This document shows positions 31,908-40,066 of a stretch of DNA of 60,627 nt, piece by piece (position 1 is the stretch's first letter; each line of letters opens with the position of its first letter). Position numbers and translations under genes: made by a program. Where the stretch lies: positions 1 to 60,627 of the forward strand of contig NZ_CAJUPA010000011.1 in NCBI RefSeq assembly GCF_910588395.1, read 5' to 3'. A model generated the notes under the pieces. It was not told the DNA's origin. It saw only the letters and a list, made by a program, of their open reading frames with translations, and searched no databases. The DNA comes from an uncultured Faecalibaculum sp. GTDB lineage: Bacteria > Bacillota_I > Bacilli_A > Erysipelotrichales > Erysipelotrichaceae.

Positions 31908-31990
31908 CCCCTTGAAAAGTGTGAAATTCTGCATTTTGTCCCCTGTAAAAATGTAAAATCTGACGTTTTATCCCCTGTAAAAGTGTTTGT
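31908..31990. repeat. Three 32-bp direct repeats (CCCCTGTAAAAGTGT type)
   Basis: CCCCTTGAAAAGTGT (31908), CCCCTGTAAAAATGT (31940) and CCCCTGTAAAAGTGT (31972) are spaced by exactly 32 bp, with a TCTGCATTTTGT / TCTGACGTTTTAT segment between them. Repeated ends of this look are known from IS21-like elements, but no istA/istB gene is present, so this may be a leftover terminus or a binding-site array. Confidence 0.6.
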
Positions 31991-32098
31991 ACATCAGTAA
32001 ACAATAATTCAGCCGGCTGCCTCAGCCCCGAACCGGCAGAAAAGGGCCATCCGGACTCACCCATCAGATCATGCCCCAGTCTATGAAGGAGGAAAGCT

Positions 32099-32647
32099 TT
32101 GGGAAAAGAGAAAGACATTCTGGAACGGCATCTGCTGGAGAATCCCGAGGAGCACAAAGAAGCCATGGAACTCATCACCGGATGCAGGTGGGACATCGAT
32201 CCTGCTTCCTTCCGACATTATCCTGTCCACAGCAGACAAAGCAGCTGGTCATCTCTGAAAAGCGGAGATGACCGGCTGTTTCTCTGCCTGCGGGAAGGAA
32301 GGCAGTATACTGTAAACAGAGGAGAGATCCATCATCCGGTGTGGACGATCAAGGGACTGGCACATCTGAGTGGCATGGAGATCGATGACGAAGAACTTTT
32401 GAAGATCAGTGAGTCAAAGGAGGAATGCACCGTGGAACTGGCATACACATTTCTGAGCAAGGAACAGGCGGATGCGGCCCTGCGTAAAGGATTCCAGGAA
32501 GGTGAATCCGAAGGAAGGAAGAGAGCTCATCAGCTCTTCTCCTGGCTTCACAAACAGGACCGCATCAGCGAGTATCCGCAGGCTCTCAGTTCTGAACAGC
32601 TGTTCGAACAGTACTGGAATGAAATGCAGAACAGCCTGAAACACTGA
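32099..32647 (+). CDS. Hypothetical protein, possibly a truncated Rpn/PD-(D/E)XK-type protein
   Basis: A 182-residue protein starting at TTG (32099), 6 nt after AAGGAGG; this strong site decides the unusual start. It reads ITGCRWDIDPASFRHYPVHS, then DDRLFLCLREGRQYTVNRGE, and has GFQEGESEGRKRA near residue 133, a charged Gly-rich segment often found near the end of Rpn-type and transposase-like nucleases. The catalytic D...ExQ core is not visible, so if related it is a remnant or a derived C-terminal part. A strong terminator follows. Confidence 0.5.
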   Translation: MGKEKDILERHLLENPEEHKEAMELITGCRWDIDPASFRHYPVHSRQSSWSSLKSGDDRLFLCLREGRQYTVNRGEIHHPVWTIKGLAHLSGMEIDDEELLKISESKEECTVELAYTFLSKEQADAALRKGFQEGESEGRKRAHQLFSWLHKQDRISEYPQALSSEQLFEQYWNEMQNSLKH

Positions 32648-32659
32648 TCAGGCACAATC

Positions 32660-32708
32660 AGGCCGCAGGAAGACCTTCTCAAAGAGGTTGATCCTGCGGC
32701 TTTTTTTC
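32660..32708 (+). terminator. Terminator after the gene at 32099
   Basis: GCCGCAGGA pairs with TCCTGCGGC across a loop of about 22 nt, followed by TTTTTTT. Confidence 0.9.
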
Positions 32709-32741
32709 ATTCAGACTGTCTGCCTTCTCCATAGACAGGTG

Positions 32742-34085
32742 TCAGGCTGCAGCAGAACACTTCTCTTCTGCCCGGCAGTACTTCCTGTACAGTCCCCATC
32801 CCATCAGTGCTGTGAGAGCTTCGGCTGCAGGCACAGCCAGCCATGCCCCTGCGGTGGAAAACAGGGCAGCCAGCCCATAAGCCAGGGGAATCACCAGGAC
32901 AAATCCTCTGGACAGAGACATGATCTGTCCCGGCCGGGGTTCATGCACAGAGGCAAACCAGGTGGACAGGATGATGCAGATGCCGGCAAAGGGCGTGGAA
33001 AGAAAGTACAGTTCCAGCCCCTGAACTGCTACAGCCTGCAGCAGCGGATCGTGCTCGCTGTTGAACGCCGCTGCGATGGGACCAGGCCAGATCCAGGTAA
33101 TCAGGCAGATCAGAAGAGAGAAACCCAGAGCAGTGCACAGCCCATACCGAAGCAGCTGTCTTTCCCTTCCCGGGTCATGGGCGGCACAGGCAGCACTGGT
33201 CAGCGGCTGCATGCCCTGGGCAATGCCGTTGAACACGGCTGTGGTCACACAGGTGACGTTGGCAATCACCCCATAGGCCGCCACACCGGTGTTGCCGGTG
33301 AGTTTCAGGAAAATGGAATTCAGGACAATCATGACAATGCCGGCGGAGACCTGGGTCACAAACGAAGGAAACCCCAGGGAGCAGTCCTGAATCATGACCT
33401 GCAGGTCCGGTGTTCCCCATCTCAGGTGCAGAGTGTTCTGCAGTCTGCGAAAGTGCAGCATCATGACCAGAACCCCGGTGACCGGCGAGAGGACCGTGGC
33501 AAGAATCGCACCGAACATGCCCATCTGGCAGGGAAAAATGAAGAACCAGTCCAGAACGATGTTCAGAAAACTGCCTGTGAGCTGTGCCCAGGTGGAAAGA
33601 TGCGGACTGCCGTCGTTGCGCATGAAAGCCTGAAGAATATAGTTGAGCATAAACGCCGGGGAAAACAGCATGAGCCAGCGCAGATACGTGGCTGTATCCG
33701 CCAGTGTCTGCCCATCGGCCCCCAGCCAGATGGCTGCCCTGTCTGCGCCGAAGGCGCCCATCAGCACGAAGGGAACAGACAAAGCCAGTCCCAGTCCGAT
33801 GGTATCGGTGAACACACGGCTCTTTTTCCGGAGGTTGGCACCTGCCAGTGTGAACTGCGTGGAGCCTCCCATGCCCAGCATCATGCCGATGCCGCACAGA
33901 AAGCTGTAGACGGGAATCGCGAGGTTCAGGGCGGCGAGGCCGGTGGTGCCCAGGCCTGCGGCGATGAACCAGGTGTCGGCGAGGATGTAGCAGGATACGC
34001 CCAGGATCCCGATGATGCTCAGGGAGGTGCAGCGGATGAATTCGTTTCTCAGGGCGGGATCGTGGATGCTGGCTGATCCGGTCAT
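32742..34085 (-). CDS. MATE-family multidrug efflux transporter
   Basis: A 447-residue, 12-helix transporter with duplicated halves. It begins GSASIHDPALRNEFIRCTSL and shows the MATE segments ADTWFIAAGLGTTGLAALN (about 36-54), GMMLGMGGSTQFTLAGANLR, and in the second half GIAQGMQPLTSAACAAHDPG. It exports cationic compounds in exchange for Na+ or H+. The start at 34085 follows AAAGGAGGCATTC. A promoter at 34223-34250 and an intrinsic terminator inside the leader (34117-34176) indicate control by attenuation. Confidence 0.93.
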   Translation of the reverse strand: MTGSASIHDPALRNEFIRCTSLSIIGILGVSCYILADTWFIAAGLGTTGLAALNLAIPVYSFLCGIGMMLGMGGSTQFTLAGANLRKKSRVFTDTIGLGLALSVPFVLMGAFGADRAAIWLGADGQTLADTATYLRWLMLFSPAFMLNYILQAFMRNDGSPHLSTWAQLTGSFLNIVLDWFFIFPCQMGMFGAILATVLSPVTGVLVMMLHFRRLQNTLHLRWGTPDLQVMIQDCSLGFPSFVTQVSAGIVMIVLNSIFLKLTGNTGVAAYGVIANVTCVTTAVFNGIAQGMQPLTSAACAAHDPGRERQLLRYGLCTALGFSLLICLITWIWPGPIAAAFNSEHDPLLQAVAVQGLELYFLSTPFAGICIILSTWFASVHEPRPGQIMSLSRGFVLVIPLAYGLAALFSTAGAWLAVPAAEALTALMGWGLYRKYCRAEEKCSAAA

Positions 34086-34116
34086 GAATGCCTCCTTTCC
34101 TGTCACGGAAGTGTCC

Positions 34117-34176
34117 GAAAAAAGGACGCCTGAATTCCCGCTTTCAATGGCCTGCGGCGGAAACTCCCGGCGTCCT
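34117..34176 (-). promoter_or_regulatory. Leader terminator (attenuator or riboswitch-like) of the MATE gene
   Basis: On the minus strand GGACGCC...GGCGTCC followed by TTTTTT stands about 32 nt before the MATE start and downstream of its promoter. An upstream hairpin CCTGC..GCAGG (about 34180-34200) holds GCGTC, which could instead pair with GACGC of the terminator's first arm and so prevent termination. I cannot match the RNA to a known riboswitch class. Confidence 0.55.
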
Positions 34177-34222
34177 TGTCCTGCATCCGGCGACGCAGGG
34201 GATCTGTGTGACTGTGCTCCTT

Positions 34223-34250
34223 ATTATATCCGGATGGCTGGAACCTGCAA
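34223..34250 (-). promoter_or_regulatory. Promoter of the MATE gene
   Basis: The minus strand shows TTGCAG (34245-34250), 16 bp, TATAAT (34223-34228). The +1 would be near 34216, giving a leader of about 130 nt. Confidence 0.7.
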
Positions 34251-34486
34251 GGAGAAAAAGGCAATGGTCCTGCAGTGTCTGTTTCTTCAGAGACCGGACA
34301 TATTTTGTACAGTTCCGGATCATTGTCATTTTGTTCATTCCACCCCATCTTTTCAGGCTGCGGTCTTGGCATCAGACAGAATGTTTTTCTGTGACAGAAT
34401 GTCCTGCTTTGGCGTTTCGGGTTCATTGCAGGTGTTCAAACTGTCCAATGAACTTACAATACATTCAGAGATAATAGAAACGAGAG

Positions 34487-36046
34487 ATGCAGATGAGAAA
34501 AAACGGTGTTTTGCTTCATATAACTTCCCTGCCGAGTCCCTATGGTGTGGGTACCATGGGTCAGGCTGCCAGAGATTTCATTGACCAGCTTCAGCGGCAT
34601 GGTCAGAGCATCTGGCAGGTGCTGCCGGTGAATCCCACAGGGTACGGGGATTCACCCTATGCCGCGAGTTCCATTTTTGCGGGAAACCCCTACATGATCG
34701 ACCTGGATCAGCTGGCTTTTGACGGGCTGCTGCAGTGGCATGAATTCGAGCACACGCAGTGGTATACCTATCCCGACCGGGTGGATTTTGCGATTCTGTC
34801 CAGAAACCGGATGCCGCTGCTGCGGACGGCTGCCTGGCGGCTGCTGCAGAACAAGCCGCAGGATTATCAGGCGTTTCTGGATGACAACAAGGACTGGCTG
34901 CCGGATTTCGCACTGTTCACGGCAATCAAGAGCTCTCAGGGCGGAAAAGCCTGGAAGGACTGGCCGGAAGAGTACAAGGTGTACGATGCAAAGAAAACCG
35001 GTGAATGGCGGCAGCGGTTCCTGGATGAAGTGGAGCAGACGGAGGCGATCCAGTATCTGTTTTTCCGGCAGTGGAAGTGGCTCAAACAGTATGCGAATGA
35101 CCACGGTGTGGAGATTCTGGGGGATATCCCGATTTATGTGGCAATGGATTCCGTGGATGCCTGGAGTCACCCGGAGCTGTTTCTGATGGATGAGCATTCC
35201 AATCCCACGGTGGTGGCAGCGGTACCGCCTGATGCCTTCAGCGCCGAGGGCCAGCTGTGGGGCAACCCGGTGTATGACTGGGCGGCGCAGAAAAAGAACG
35301 GCTACAAATGGTGGACGAACCGGATCCGGCGAATGGCAGGGCTGTATGATATCCTGCGGATCGACCATTTCCGGGGATTTGATTCATTTTATGTGGTAAA
35401 ACCCGATGCCACGACGGCGATTGGCGGTGAGTGGCGCAGGGGACCCGGTGCAGATCTGTTCCGGCGGGTGACCAGAGCGATTGGAAAACAGAACATCATT
35501 GCGGAGGACCTGGGGATTCTGACTCCTTCGGTGGAGCGGATGCTGAAGAAAGTCGGGTATCCGGGGATGAAGGTGCTGGAGTTCGGGCTGTTTGCGAACA
35601 CCACCGAGGGGCAGGAATACCTGCCGTTCAGTTATCCGACAAACAGCGTTGCCTATGCAGGAACGCATGACAACGACACGATTTACGGCTGGTTCAATGG
35701 TCTGTCCAGGGAGGACAAAGAGTATGTCCGGGAATATCTGGATTCCTGGGATGACGGCAAGCTGAACTGGAAAATGATGTCGGCGCTGCTGGCTTCTCCT
35801 TCGGATACGAGCATTGTGATGGTACAGGATCTGCTGGGGCTGGGCAGCGAGAGCCGCATGAACAAGCCCGGAGAACTGGGTTCCTGGCAGTGGCGCCTGA
35901 CGCCGGGTCAGCTGACGGAGGATGTGATGAAGCATCTGGGGTATCTGACCAGGGTGTACCGCCGGCTTCCTTCTCAGCGGATTGATCCTGCGAAGAAGAA
36001 AACCGCCGAGGCTGCCATGGAGGCTGTGGCGGATCAGCCGCGGTAA
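34487..36046 (+). CDS. malQ: 4-alpha-glucanotransferase (amylomaltase)
   Basis: A 519-residue GH77 enzyme that transfers maltooligosaccharide units in maltodextrin/glycogen metabolism. It shows LLHITSLPSPYGVGTMG (about 9-25), GDSPYAASSIFAGNPY, GDIPIYVAMDSVDAW, the nucleophile region RIDHFRGFD, acid/base AEDLG and AYAGTHDNDT. Length is normal. The start could be either of two nearby ATGs (34487 or 34493); both have only a weak GAGAG site. It is a single-gene unit ended by a terminator at 36096-36153, with the divergent MATE gene upstream. Confidence 0.95.
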   Translation: MQMRKNGVLLHITSLPSPYGVGTMGQAARDFIDQLQRHGQSIWQVLPVNPTGYGDSPYAASSIFAGNPYMIDLDQLAFDGLLQWHEFEHTQWYTYPDRVDFAILSRNRMPLLRTAAWRLLQNKPQDYQAFLDDNKDWLPDFALFTAIKSSQGGKAWKDWPEEYKVYDAKKTGEWRQRFLDEVEQTEAIQYLFFRQWKWLKQYANDHGVEILGDIPIYVAMDSVDAWSHPELFLMDEHSNPTVVAAVPPDAFSAEGQLWGNPVYDWAAQKKNGYKWWTNRIRRMAGLYDILRIDHFRGFDSFYVVKPDATTAIGGEWRRGPGADLFRRVTRAIGKQNIIAEDLGILTPSVERMLKKVGYPGMKVLEFGLFANTTEGQEYLPFSYPTNSVAYAGTHDNDTIYGWFNGLSREDKEYVREYLDSWDDGKLNWKMMSALLASPSDTSIVMVQDLLGLGSESRMNKPGELGSWQWRLTPGQLTEDVMKHLGYLTRVYRRLPSQRIDPAKKKTAEAAMEAVADQPR

Positions 36047-36095
36047 AACACGGTTCCAGACGGCGGTGAGCGGCTGTCTGCATCATGGATACACG

Positions 36096-36153
36096 AAAAC
36101 CAGGCGGATGCCGGTCCTGTGGGGCACAGGAGGGCTGAGCGCCTGGTTTTTTC
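36096..36153 (+). terminator. malQ terminator
   Basis: AACCAGGCG pairs with CGCCTGGTT, with an internal GC-rich sub-hairpin, followed by TTTTTC. Confidence 0.85.
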
Positions 36154-36249
36154 ATGCAGATTTCTGTGTGTGAAAGCCCGGCAGCCTGGCCATCATCGGA
36201 ACAGGTATAACTTTGGGAAATGCTCTTCGATAAGAAAGCGGGTTTTTGG

Positions 36250-36286
36250 GGCTCTGTCCCACCAAAATGTGATGGGATACAGAGCC
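36250..36286. other. Isolated 37-bp inverted repeat
   Basis: GGCTCTGTCCCA pairs with TGGGATACAGAGCC with a small bulge. No gene lies within 36154-36420. It could be a solo end of an insertion sequence or a terminator-like hairpin; nothing near it decides. Confidence 0.4.
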
Positions 36287-36419
36287 ACAGGTTTTCTCAC
36301 AGGCAAACTGGAATTTGTTGCAAACTTGCAACAAGTCTCTGGATGAAAAAGAGGCTCACTGAAAAATGGAATCTGGGATCTGAGTTCTCCCTTTTTGTCC
36401 GAAGGCTCCGATCGAGGAC

Positions 36420-36428
36420 TGCTATAAT
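36420..36428 (+). promoter_or_regulatory. Extended -10 promoter of yjdF
   Basis: TGCTATAAT is an extended -10 element (TGN-TATAAT) without a good -35. The +1 would be near 36435. Confidence 0.6.
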
Positions 36429-36434
36429 GAAAAA

Positions 36435-36560
36435 GCAAAGATAAAAACACAACGCTGGAAAATCCGGCAGAACTGGTAGGTAGTCCAGTCGCTCCATTTC
36501 GGAGTCAGTAACCCTCCCTCCTTGGGTCGTCCGTTCTTTGTTCATTACAAATTAAGGAGG
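36435..36560 (+). ncRNA. Structured yjdF leader, candidate yjdF-type riboswitch
   Basis: The 130-nt leader forms GCTGG/CCGGC (36454-36468), ACTGG/CCAGT (36472-36489), CTCC/GGAG (36492-36504) and ACCC/GGGT (36511-36527). CCTCCTT (36517-36523) is exactly complementary to the ribosome binding site AAGGAGG (36554-36560), a direct way to switch translation. yjdF genes in Bacillus are preceded by an RNA class reported to respond to azaaromatic compounds; membership here is inferred from gene and layout, not from a consensus match. Confidence 0.6.
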
Positions 36561-36567
36561 ATTTGTT

Positions 36568-36984
36568 GTGAACAAAGTTTCGGTAAAACTGACTGTCTTC
36601 TTTGAAGATCCCTTCTGGGTGGGAGTCATAGAGGTTGTTTGCGAAGGCCGGCTCAGTGCCTGCAAGCTTACTTTCAGAGGAAATCCCAGTGACTGCGAGA
36701 TTTATGAATACCTTCGGGATCACTGCACTCGGCTTCAATTTACTCCGGATGTTCCAACTGCTGAAAAAAGCATTCATCTGAATCCAAAACGGAAGCAGAG
36801 AGAGGCACGGAAACAAATGCAGAAACGAGGTACAGGGACCAAGTCTCAGCAGGCGTTAAAACTGCAGCAGGAAATGTACAAAACAGAACGTGTCGCTGTC
36901 AGTCGGGAGCAAAAGAAGGCAGAAGAGAAACGAAAATTTGAGCTGAAACAGCAAAAGCGTAAAGAAAAGCACAGAGGCAGATAG
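36568..36984 (+). CDS. yjdF: YjdF family protein
   Basis: A 138-residue protein that matches YjdF along its length: N-terminal VKLTVFFEDPFWVGVIEVVC, central LNPKRKQREARKQMQKRGTG followed by TKSQQALKLQQE, and the Lys/Arg-rich C-terminus EKRKFELKQQKRKEKHRGR. The molecular function is unknown; it is linked to resistance against toxic aromatic compounds through its riboswitch. GTG start at 36568, 7 nt after AAGGAGG. The closeness of a MATE exporter (32742) is suggestive but the genes are not in one operon. Confidence 0.9.
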   Translation: MNKVSVKLTVFFEDPFWVGVIEVVCEGRLSACKLTFRGNPSDCEIYEYLRDHCTRLQFTPDVPTAEKSIHLNPKRKQREARKQMQKRGTGTKSQQALKLQQEMYKTERVAVSREQKKAEEKRKFELKQQKRKEKHRGR

Positions 36985-37036
36985 CTTCTGTGCTTTTTAC
37001 ATCCATAATCCTGCAAATGCTGAAACACTTCTTCCG

Positions 37037-37232
37037 GTGTTTGTCATGATCGGACTGGGGGGCTCTGGCAAACCGCCGGCAATGGCTGAATCCGGAGCAT
37101 ACAAAGGAAGCGAAAAATCTCGTATTCAACATTCTGTTCCCGATTCTGATTTTCAATATTCTCTTTACCTCCAGTTTTCCGGCGGGATCGCTGTGGGTGA
37201 TCGTCTATGTCGCGATTGCCTTTGTGGCTTGA
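37037..37232 (+). pseudogene. N-terminal remnant of an AEC-type transporter
   Basis: VFVMIGLGG in one frame continues after an indel in the G-run (37057-37062) as LANRRQWLNPEHTKEAKNL then VFNILFPILIFNILFTSSF and WVIVYVAIAFVA, ending in TGA. The beginning of AEC (auxin-efflux-carrier-like) permeases has this look. Only about 65 codons remain, so it is a fragment. The assignment rests on pattern memory. Confidence 0.45.
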
Positions 37233-37363
37233 GGATGGCTGTCGCCGCAAAATCCGATGACCGTTTCTGTTCTGCAACAGTATATAGTCCAGCCGATTCA
37301 GTTATAACTTCTAATTATGAATGCTAATAAAAAACGGGTATTATCCACCTGTTCAATTCCTGA

Positions 37364-37384
37364 ATATAATGAAAGCGGATTTAA
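37364..37384 (+). promoter_or_regulatory. -10 element with overlapping cre-like site before the 6-phospho-beta-glucosidase gene
   Basis: TATAAT lies at 37365-37370. ATGAAAGCGGATTTAA (37369-37384) agrees with the CcpA target WTGNAARCGNWWWCAW at all but one position. Overlap with the promoter predicts carbon catabolite repression. Confidence 0.6.
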
Positions 37385-37454
37385 AAAGGAGGCCCTGCTT
37401 CACTTCAGACCTCTTGTGAAACCGCGGCGTGACCGCGTGGAAAGGACATTGATT

Positions 37455-38927
37455 ATGAGTACATTTCCCGAAACATTTCTGTGGGGCGGTGCGGTAGCCG
37501 CCAACCAGTGCGAAGGTGCCTATCTGGAAGACGGCAAAAAACTGTCCGTGCCTGACATGCTTCTGGGCGGCGATGTGAACACGCCGCGGACGTTCCTGCC
37601 CCGGCAAGATGCCACCGCTTTCTATCCCAGTCACGAAGCCATTGATTTCTATCACCGGTACAAAGAGGACATTGCGCTGTTTGCGGAAATGGGCTTCAAG
37701 TGCTTCCGCCTGTCCATCAACTGGGGACGCATTTTCCCGGATGGAGATGATGCCGAACCCAACGAAGCGGGTCTGGCGTTCTACGACAGTGTGTTTGATG
37801 AATGCCGCAAACATGGAATCGAGCCGCTGGTGACGCTGTGCCACTATGAAATTCCCTGGAACATCGTCACAAAGTACGGCGGTTTCTCCAACCGGAAAGT
37901 CATCGATCTGTTTGTCCGCTATGCCACCACAGTCATGGAACGCTACAAGGACAAAGTCAAATACTGGCTGACTTTCAACGAAATCAATGTGCCCATGATG
38001 GATATGGGCGGCATTGGCAGTCTGTATGGCCTGGGCATCATGGAAGAAGAGGACATTCAGTCCGACCACCGGATTCCGCTGACAGAGCTGAAAGGCAACA
38101 AGCAGCGTACCTTCGAAGCCCTGCACAATGAGTTTGTGGCCAGTGCCCTGACCGTCAGAGCGGGACACGAAATCAACCCGGATTTCATGATCGGCAACAT
38201 GATTGCGCACATGACCAACTACCCGCTGACACCGGATCCGAAGGATATGCTGGCCTGTCTGGATGTGGACAACATGTGCAACAACTTCTGCGGTGATGTG
38301 CAGGTTCGCGGTGAATATCCCGCATACATGTGGCGGTATTTCCGGAATGAAGGCATTGATACGTCTTTCATCACCGAGGAGGACAAAGCCATCCTGAAAG
38401 AAGGAACGGTGGACATGTACACCTTCTCCTACTATATGACCAACTGCGTCACGGTGCATGAAGGCGCGGAAATGACCGGCGGCAACATGTCCCTGGGTGC
38501 AAAGAACCCCTATCTGAAAGCCAGCGACTGGGGCTGGCAGATCGATCCGGATGGCCTGCGCTATACACTGGATACACTGGCAGGCCGGTACCCGAATACC
38601 CCGCTGATGGTGGTGGAAAACGGATTCGGCGCCTTCGACAAAGTGGAAGAAGACGGCTCCATTCACGACCAGTACCGGATTGACTACTTCCGCAGCCACA
38701 TCGAGGCCATGGCGGAAGCGCTGAAAGATGGTGTGAACCTGATTGGCTACACCACCTGGGGTCCCATTGACCTGGTATCTGCAGGCACCGGGCAGTATGC
38801 CAAGCGCTACGGTTTCATTTATGTGGACCGGCATGATGACGGCACAGGAGATTTCTCCAGAAAGAAAAAAGACTCCTTTGACTGGTACAAAAAGGTCATT
38901 GCCTCCAACGGCGAGGATCTGGACTGA
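37455..38927 (+). CDS. 6-phospho-beta-glucosidase (GH1)
   Basis: A 490-residue GH1 enzyme starting MSTFPETFLWGGAVAANQCEGAY. The acid/base glutamate is in LTFNEIN (about residue 178) and the nucleophile in VVENGFG (about 391). SAGTGQYAKRYGFIYVD near the C-terminus is the phosphate-binding Ser..Lys.Tyr signature that separates 6-phospho-glucosidases from plain beta-glucosidases. It hydrolyses PTS-imported beta-glucoside phosphates in the cytoplasm. AAAGGACATTGATT precedes the ATG; the longer frame upstream crosses the promoter. No matching PTS gene is adjacent. A HAD phosphatase gene follows. Confidence 0.94.
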   Translation: MSTFPETFLWGGAVAANQCEGAYLEDGKKLSVPDMLLGGDVNTPRTFLPRQDATAFYPSHEAIDFYHRYKEDIALFAEMGFKCFRLSINWGRIFPDGDDAEPNEAGLAFYDSVFDECRKHGIEPLVTLCHYEIPWNIVTKYGGFSNRKVIDLFVRYATTVMERYKDKVKYWLTFNEINVPMMDMGGIGSLYGLGIMEEEDIQSDHRIPLTELKGNKQRTFEALHNEFVASALTVRAGHEINPDFMIGNMIAHMTNYPLTPDPKDMLACLDVDNMCNNFCGDVQVRGEYPAYMWRYFRNEGIDTSFITEEDKAILKEGTVDMYTFSYYMTNCVTVHEGAEMTGGNMSLGAKNPYLKASDWGWQIDPDGLRYTLDTLAGRYPNTPLMVVENGFGAFDKVEEDGSIHDQYRIDYFRSHIEAMAEALKDGVNLIGYTTWGPIDLVSAGTGQYAKRYGFIYVDRHDDGTGDFSRKKKDSFDWYKKVIASNGEDLD

Positions 38928-38950
38928 CTGATTCAGACTGCAGGAAACCG

Positions 38951-38983
38951 GGCAGGCTGTCGGAAACTGTAATCAGCCTGCCT
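38951..38983 (+). other. Intercistronic hairpin between GH1 and HAD genes
   Basis: GGCAGGCTG pairs with CAGCCTGCC (9 bp, 14-nt loop) with no T-run. It may reduce read-through or protect the upstream mRNA. Confidence 0.4.
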
Positions 38984-39034
38984 GCGGTTTCTGCCTTGCC
39001 GCAGGATACAGCAGCATATAAAGGAGTAATTTCC

Positions 39035-39892
39035 ATGAAACGGAAAATCGTATTTCTGGATGTGGACGGAACGCTGATTGACTACGAAGCCCATTGCCCC
39101 GACAGCGCCAGAGAGGCGGTGAACAAAGCCCGCCGGGCGGGCCACAAAGTCTATATCTGCACCGGCTGTTCGAAAGCGGAGATTCTGGAGCGGGATCTTC
39201 CGGAACTGGATGGCATGATCGGCGGCAATGGTGCCTATGTGGAAGATGACGGAGAAGTCGTTCTGCATCAGGGCCTGAGCAAAGAACAGACCCGGGCCAT
39301 TGTGGACTGGTGCCGGGAAAGAGGGCTGGGCTTTTATCTGGAAAGCAATGCCGGCATGTTCTGCGATGACAGCATGCTGAAACAGGGACCGGATGTCATG
39401 GTCCAGTACGCCCTGGACAAAGGGGCGGATCCGGCTGCCGCAAAAACATCTTCCTCGCATTTTCTGCAGCAGATGATCCATCTGCCCTATGAAGAAATGG
39501 ACCGGGATGATGTGAACAAGATCAGTTTCATTCTGTCTTCTTTCCAGGATCATGCCGATTCTGCCGAAGACTTCCCGGATCTGGAAGCCAACACCTGGGG
39601 CGGCAAAGGAGAACATGCGCTCTTCGGTGACCTGGGTCCGGCGGGAATCACGAAAAAGTCCGCCATCGAAGCACTGCTGAGGCATCTGCAGGCAGAGCAG
39701 GCGGATACCATTTCCTTCGGGGATGCAAAAATCGATCTGTCCATGTTCGAGCTCTGCGGATTCAACGTAGCCATGGGCAACGGGGGACCCGAGATCAAGG
39801 GAGCCGCAGACTATGTCACAGCGGATGTGAATGATGACGGGCTGTACAAAGCCTTTGAGCATCTGGGACTGTTCGAACCGGTAAAAGAATAA
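39035..39892 (+). CDS. Cof-type HAD-IIB family phosphatase
   Basis: A 285-residue hydrolase with the catalytic FLDVDGTLIDYE motif (Asp8 and Asp10), CTGCS (motif II), a C2-type cap, and GDAKIDLSMFELCG (about residues 229-242) as the metal site. It dephosphorylates small phosphosugars or similar. AAAGGAGTAATTTCC precedes the ATG. It probably shares the transcript of the 6-phospho-beta-glucosidase, 107 bp upstream. The terminator at 39927-39967 ends the unit. Confidence 0.9.
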   Translation: MKRKIVFLDVDGTLIDYEAHCPDSAREAVNKARRAGHKVYICTGCSKAEILERDLPELDGMIGGNGAYVEDDGEVVLHQGLSKEQTRAIVDWCRERGLGFYLESNAGMFCDDSMLKQGPDVMVQYALDKGADPAAAKTSSSHFLQQMIHLPYEEMDRDDVNKISFILSSFQDHADSAEDFPDLEANTWGGKGEHALFGDLGPAGITKKSAIEALLRHLQAEQADTISFGDAKIDLSMFELCGFNVAMGNGGPEIKGAADYVTADVNDDGLYKAFEHLGLFEPVKE

Positions 39893-39926
39893 GGCAGCCT
39901 GCAGACTGCGGGCATCTGAAACAGCA

Positions 39927-39967
39927 GCGGGAACCATGCGCCATGACCGGTATGGTTCCCGCTTTTC
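39927..39967 (+). terminator. Terminator of the GH1/HAD unit
   Basis: GCGGGAACCAT pairs perfectly with ATGGTTCCCGC (11 bp, 14-nt loop), followed by TTTT. Confidence 0.85.
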
Positions 39968-39997
39968 TGCTGTGCAGATTTGTGTTCCGGCACAGCA

Positions 39998-40033
39998 AAG
40001 CCGCCGGCTGCATACCCGCATCCGGCGGCTTTG
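39998..40033 (-). terminator. Terminator of the MerR-LysR unit
   Basis: AAGCCGCCGG and CCGGCGGCTT form a 10-bp stem, flanked on the minus strand by TTTGC. It lies 35 bp beyond the LysR stop codon and could work in both directions. Confidence 0.65.
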
Positions 40034-40066
40034 TTCTGTGAAGTTCTGGCTTCCTTGCAGAACAGA

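Noticed and set aside
31908..31990. CRISPR-like short repeat
   Set aside because: Three units only, the spacer parts are also similar, and no cas genes are present.
34107..34260. Guanidine, ZTP or fluoride riboswitch upstream of the MATE gene
   Set aside because: I could not find the conserved core sequences of those classes; only the generic attenuator layout is supported.
36250..36286. ISL3-type insertion sequence
   Set aside because: Only one inverted repeat is visible and no transposase gene is near, so I list it only as an inverted repeat.
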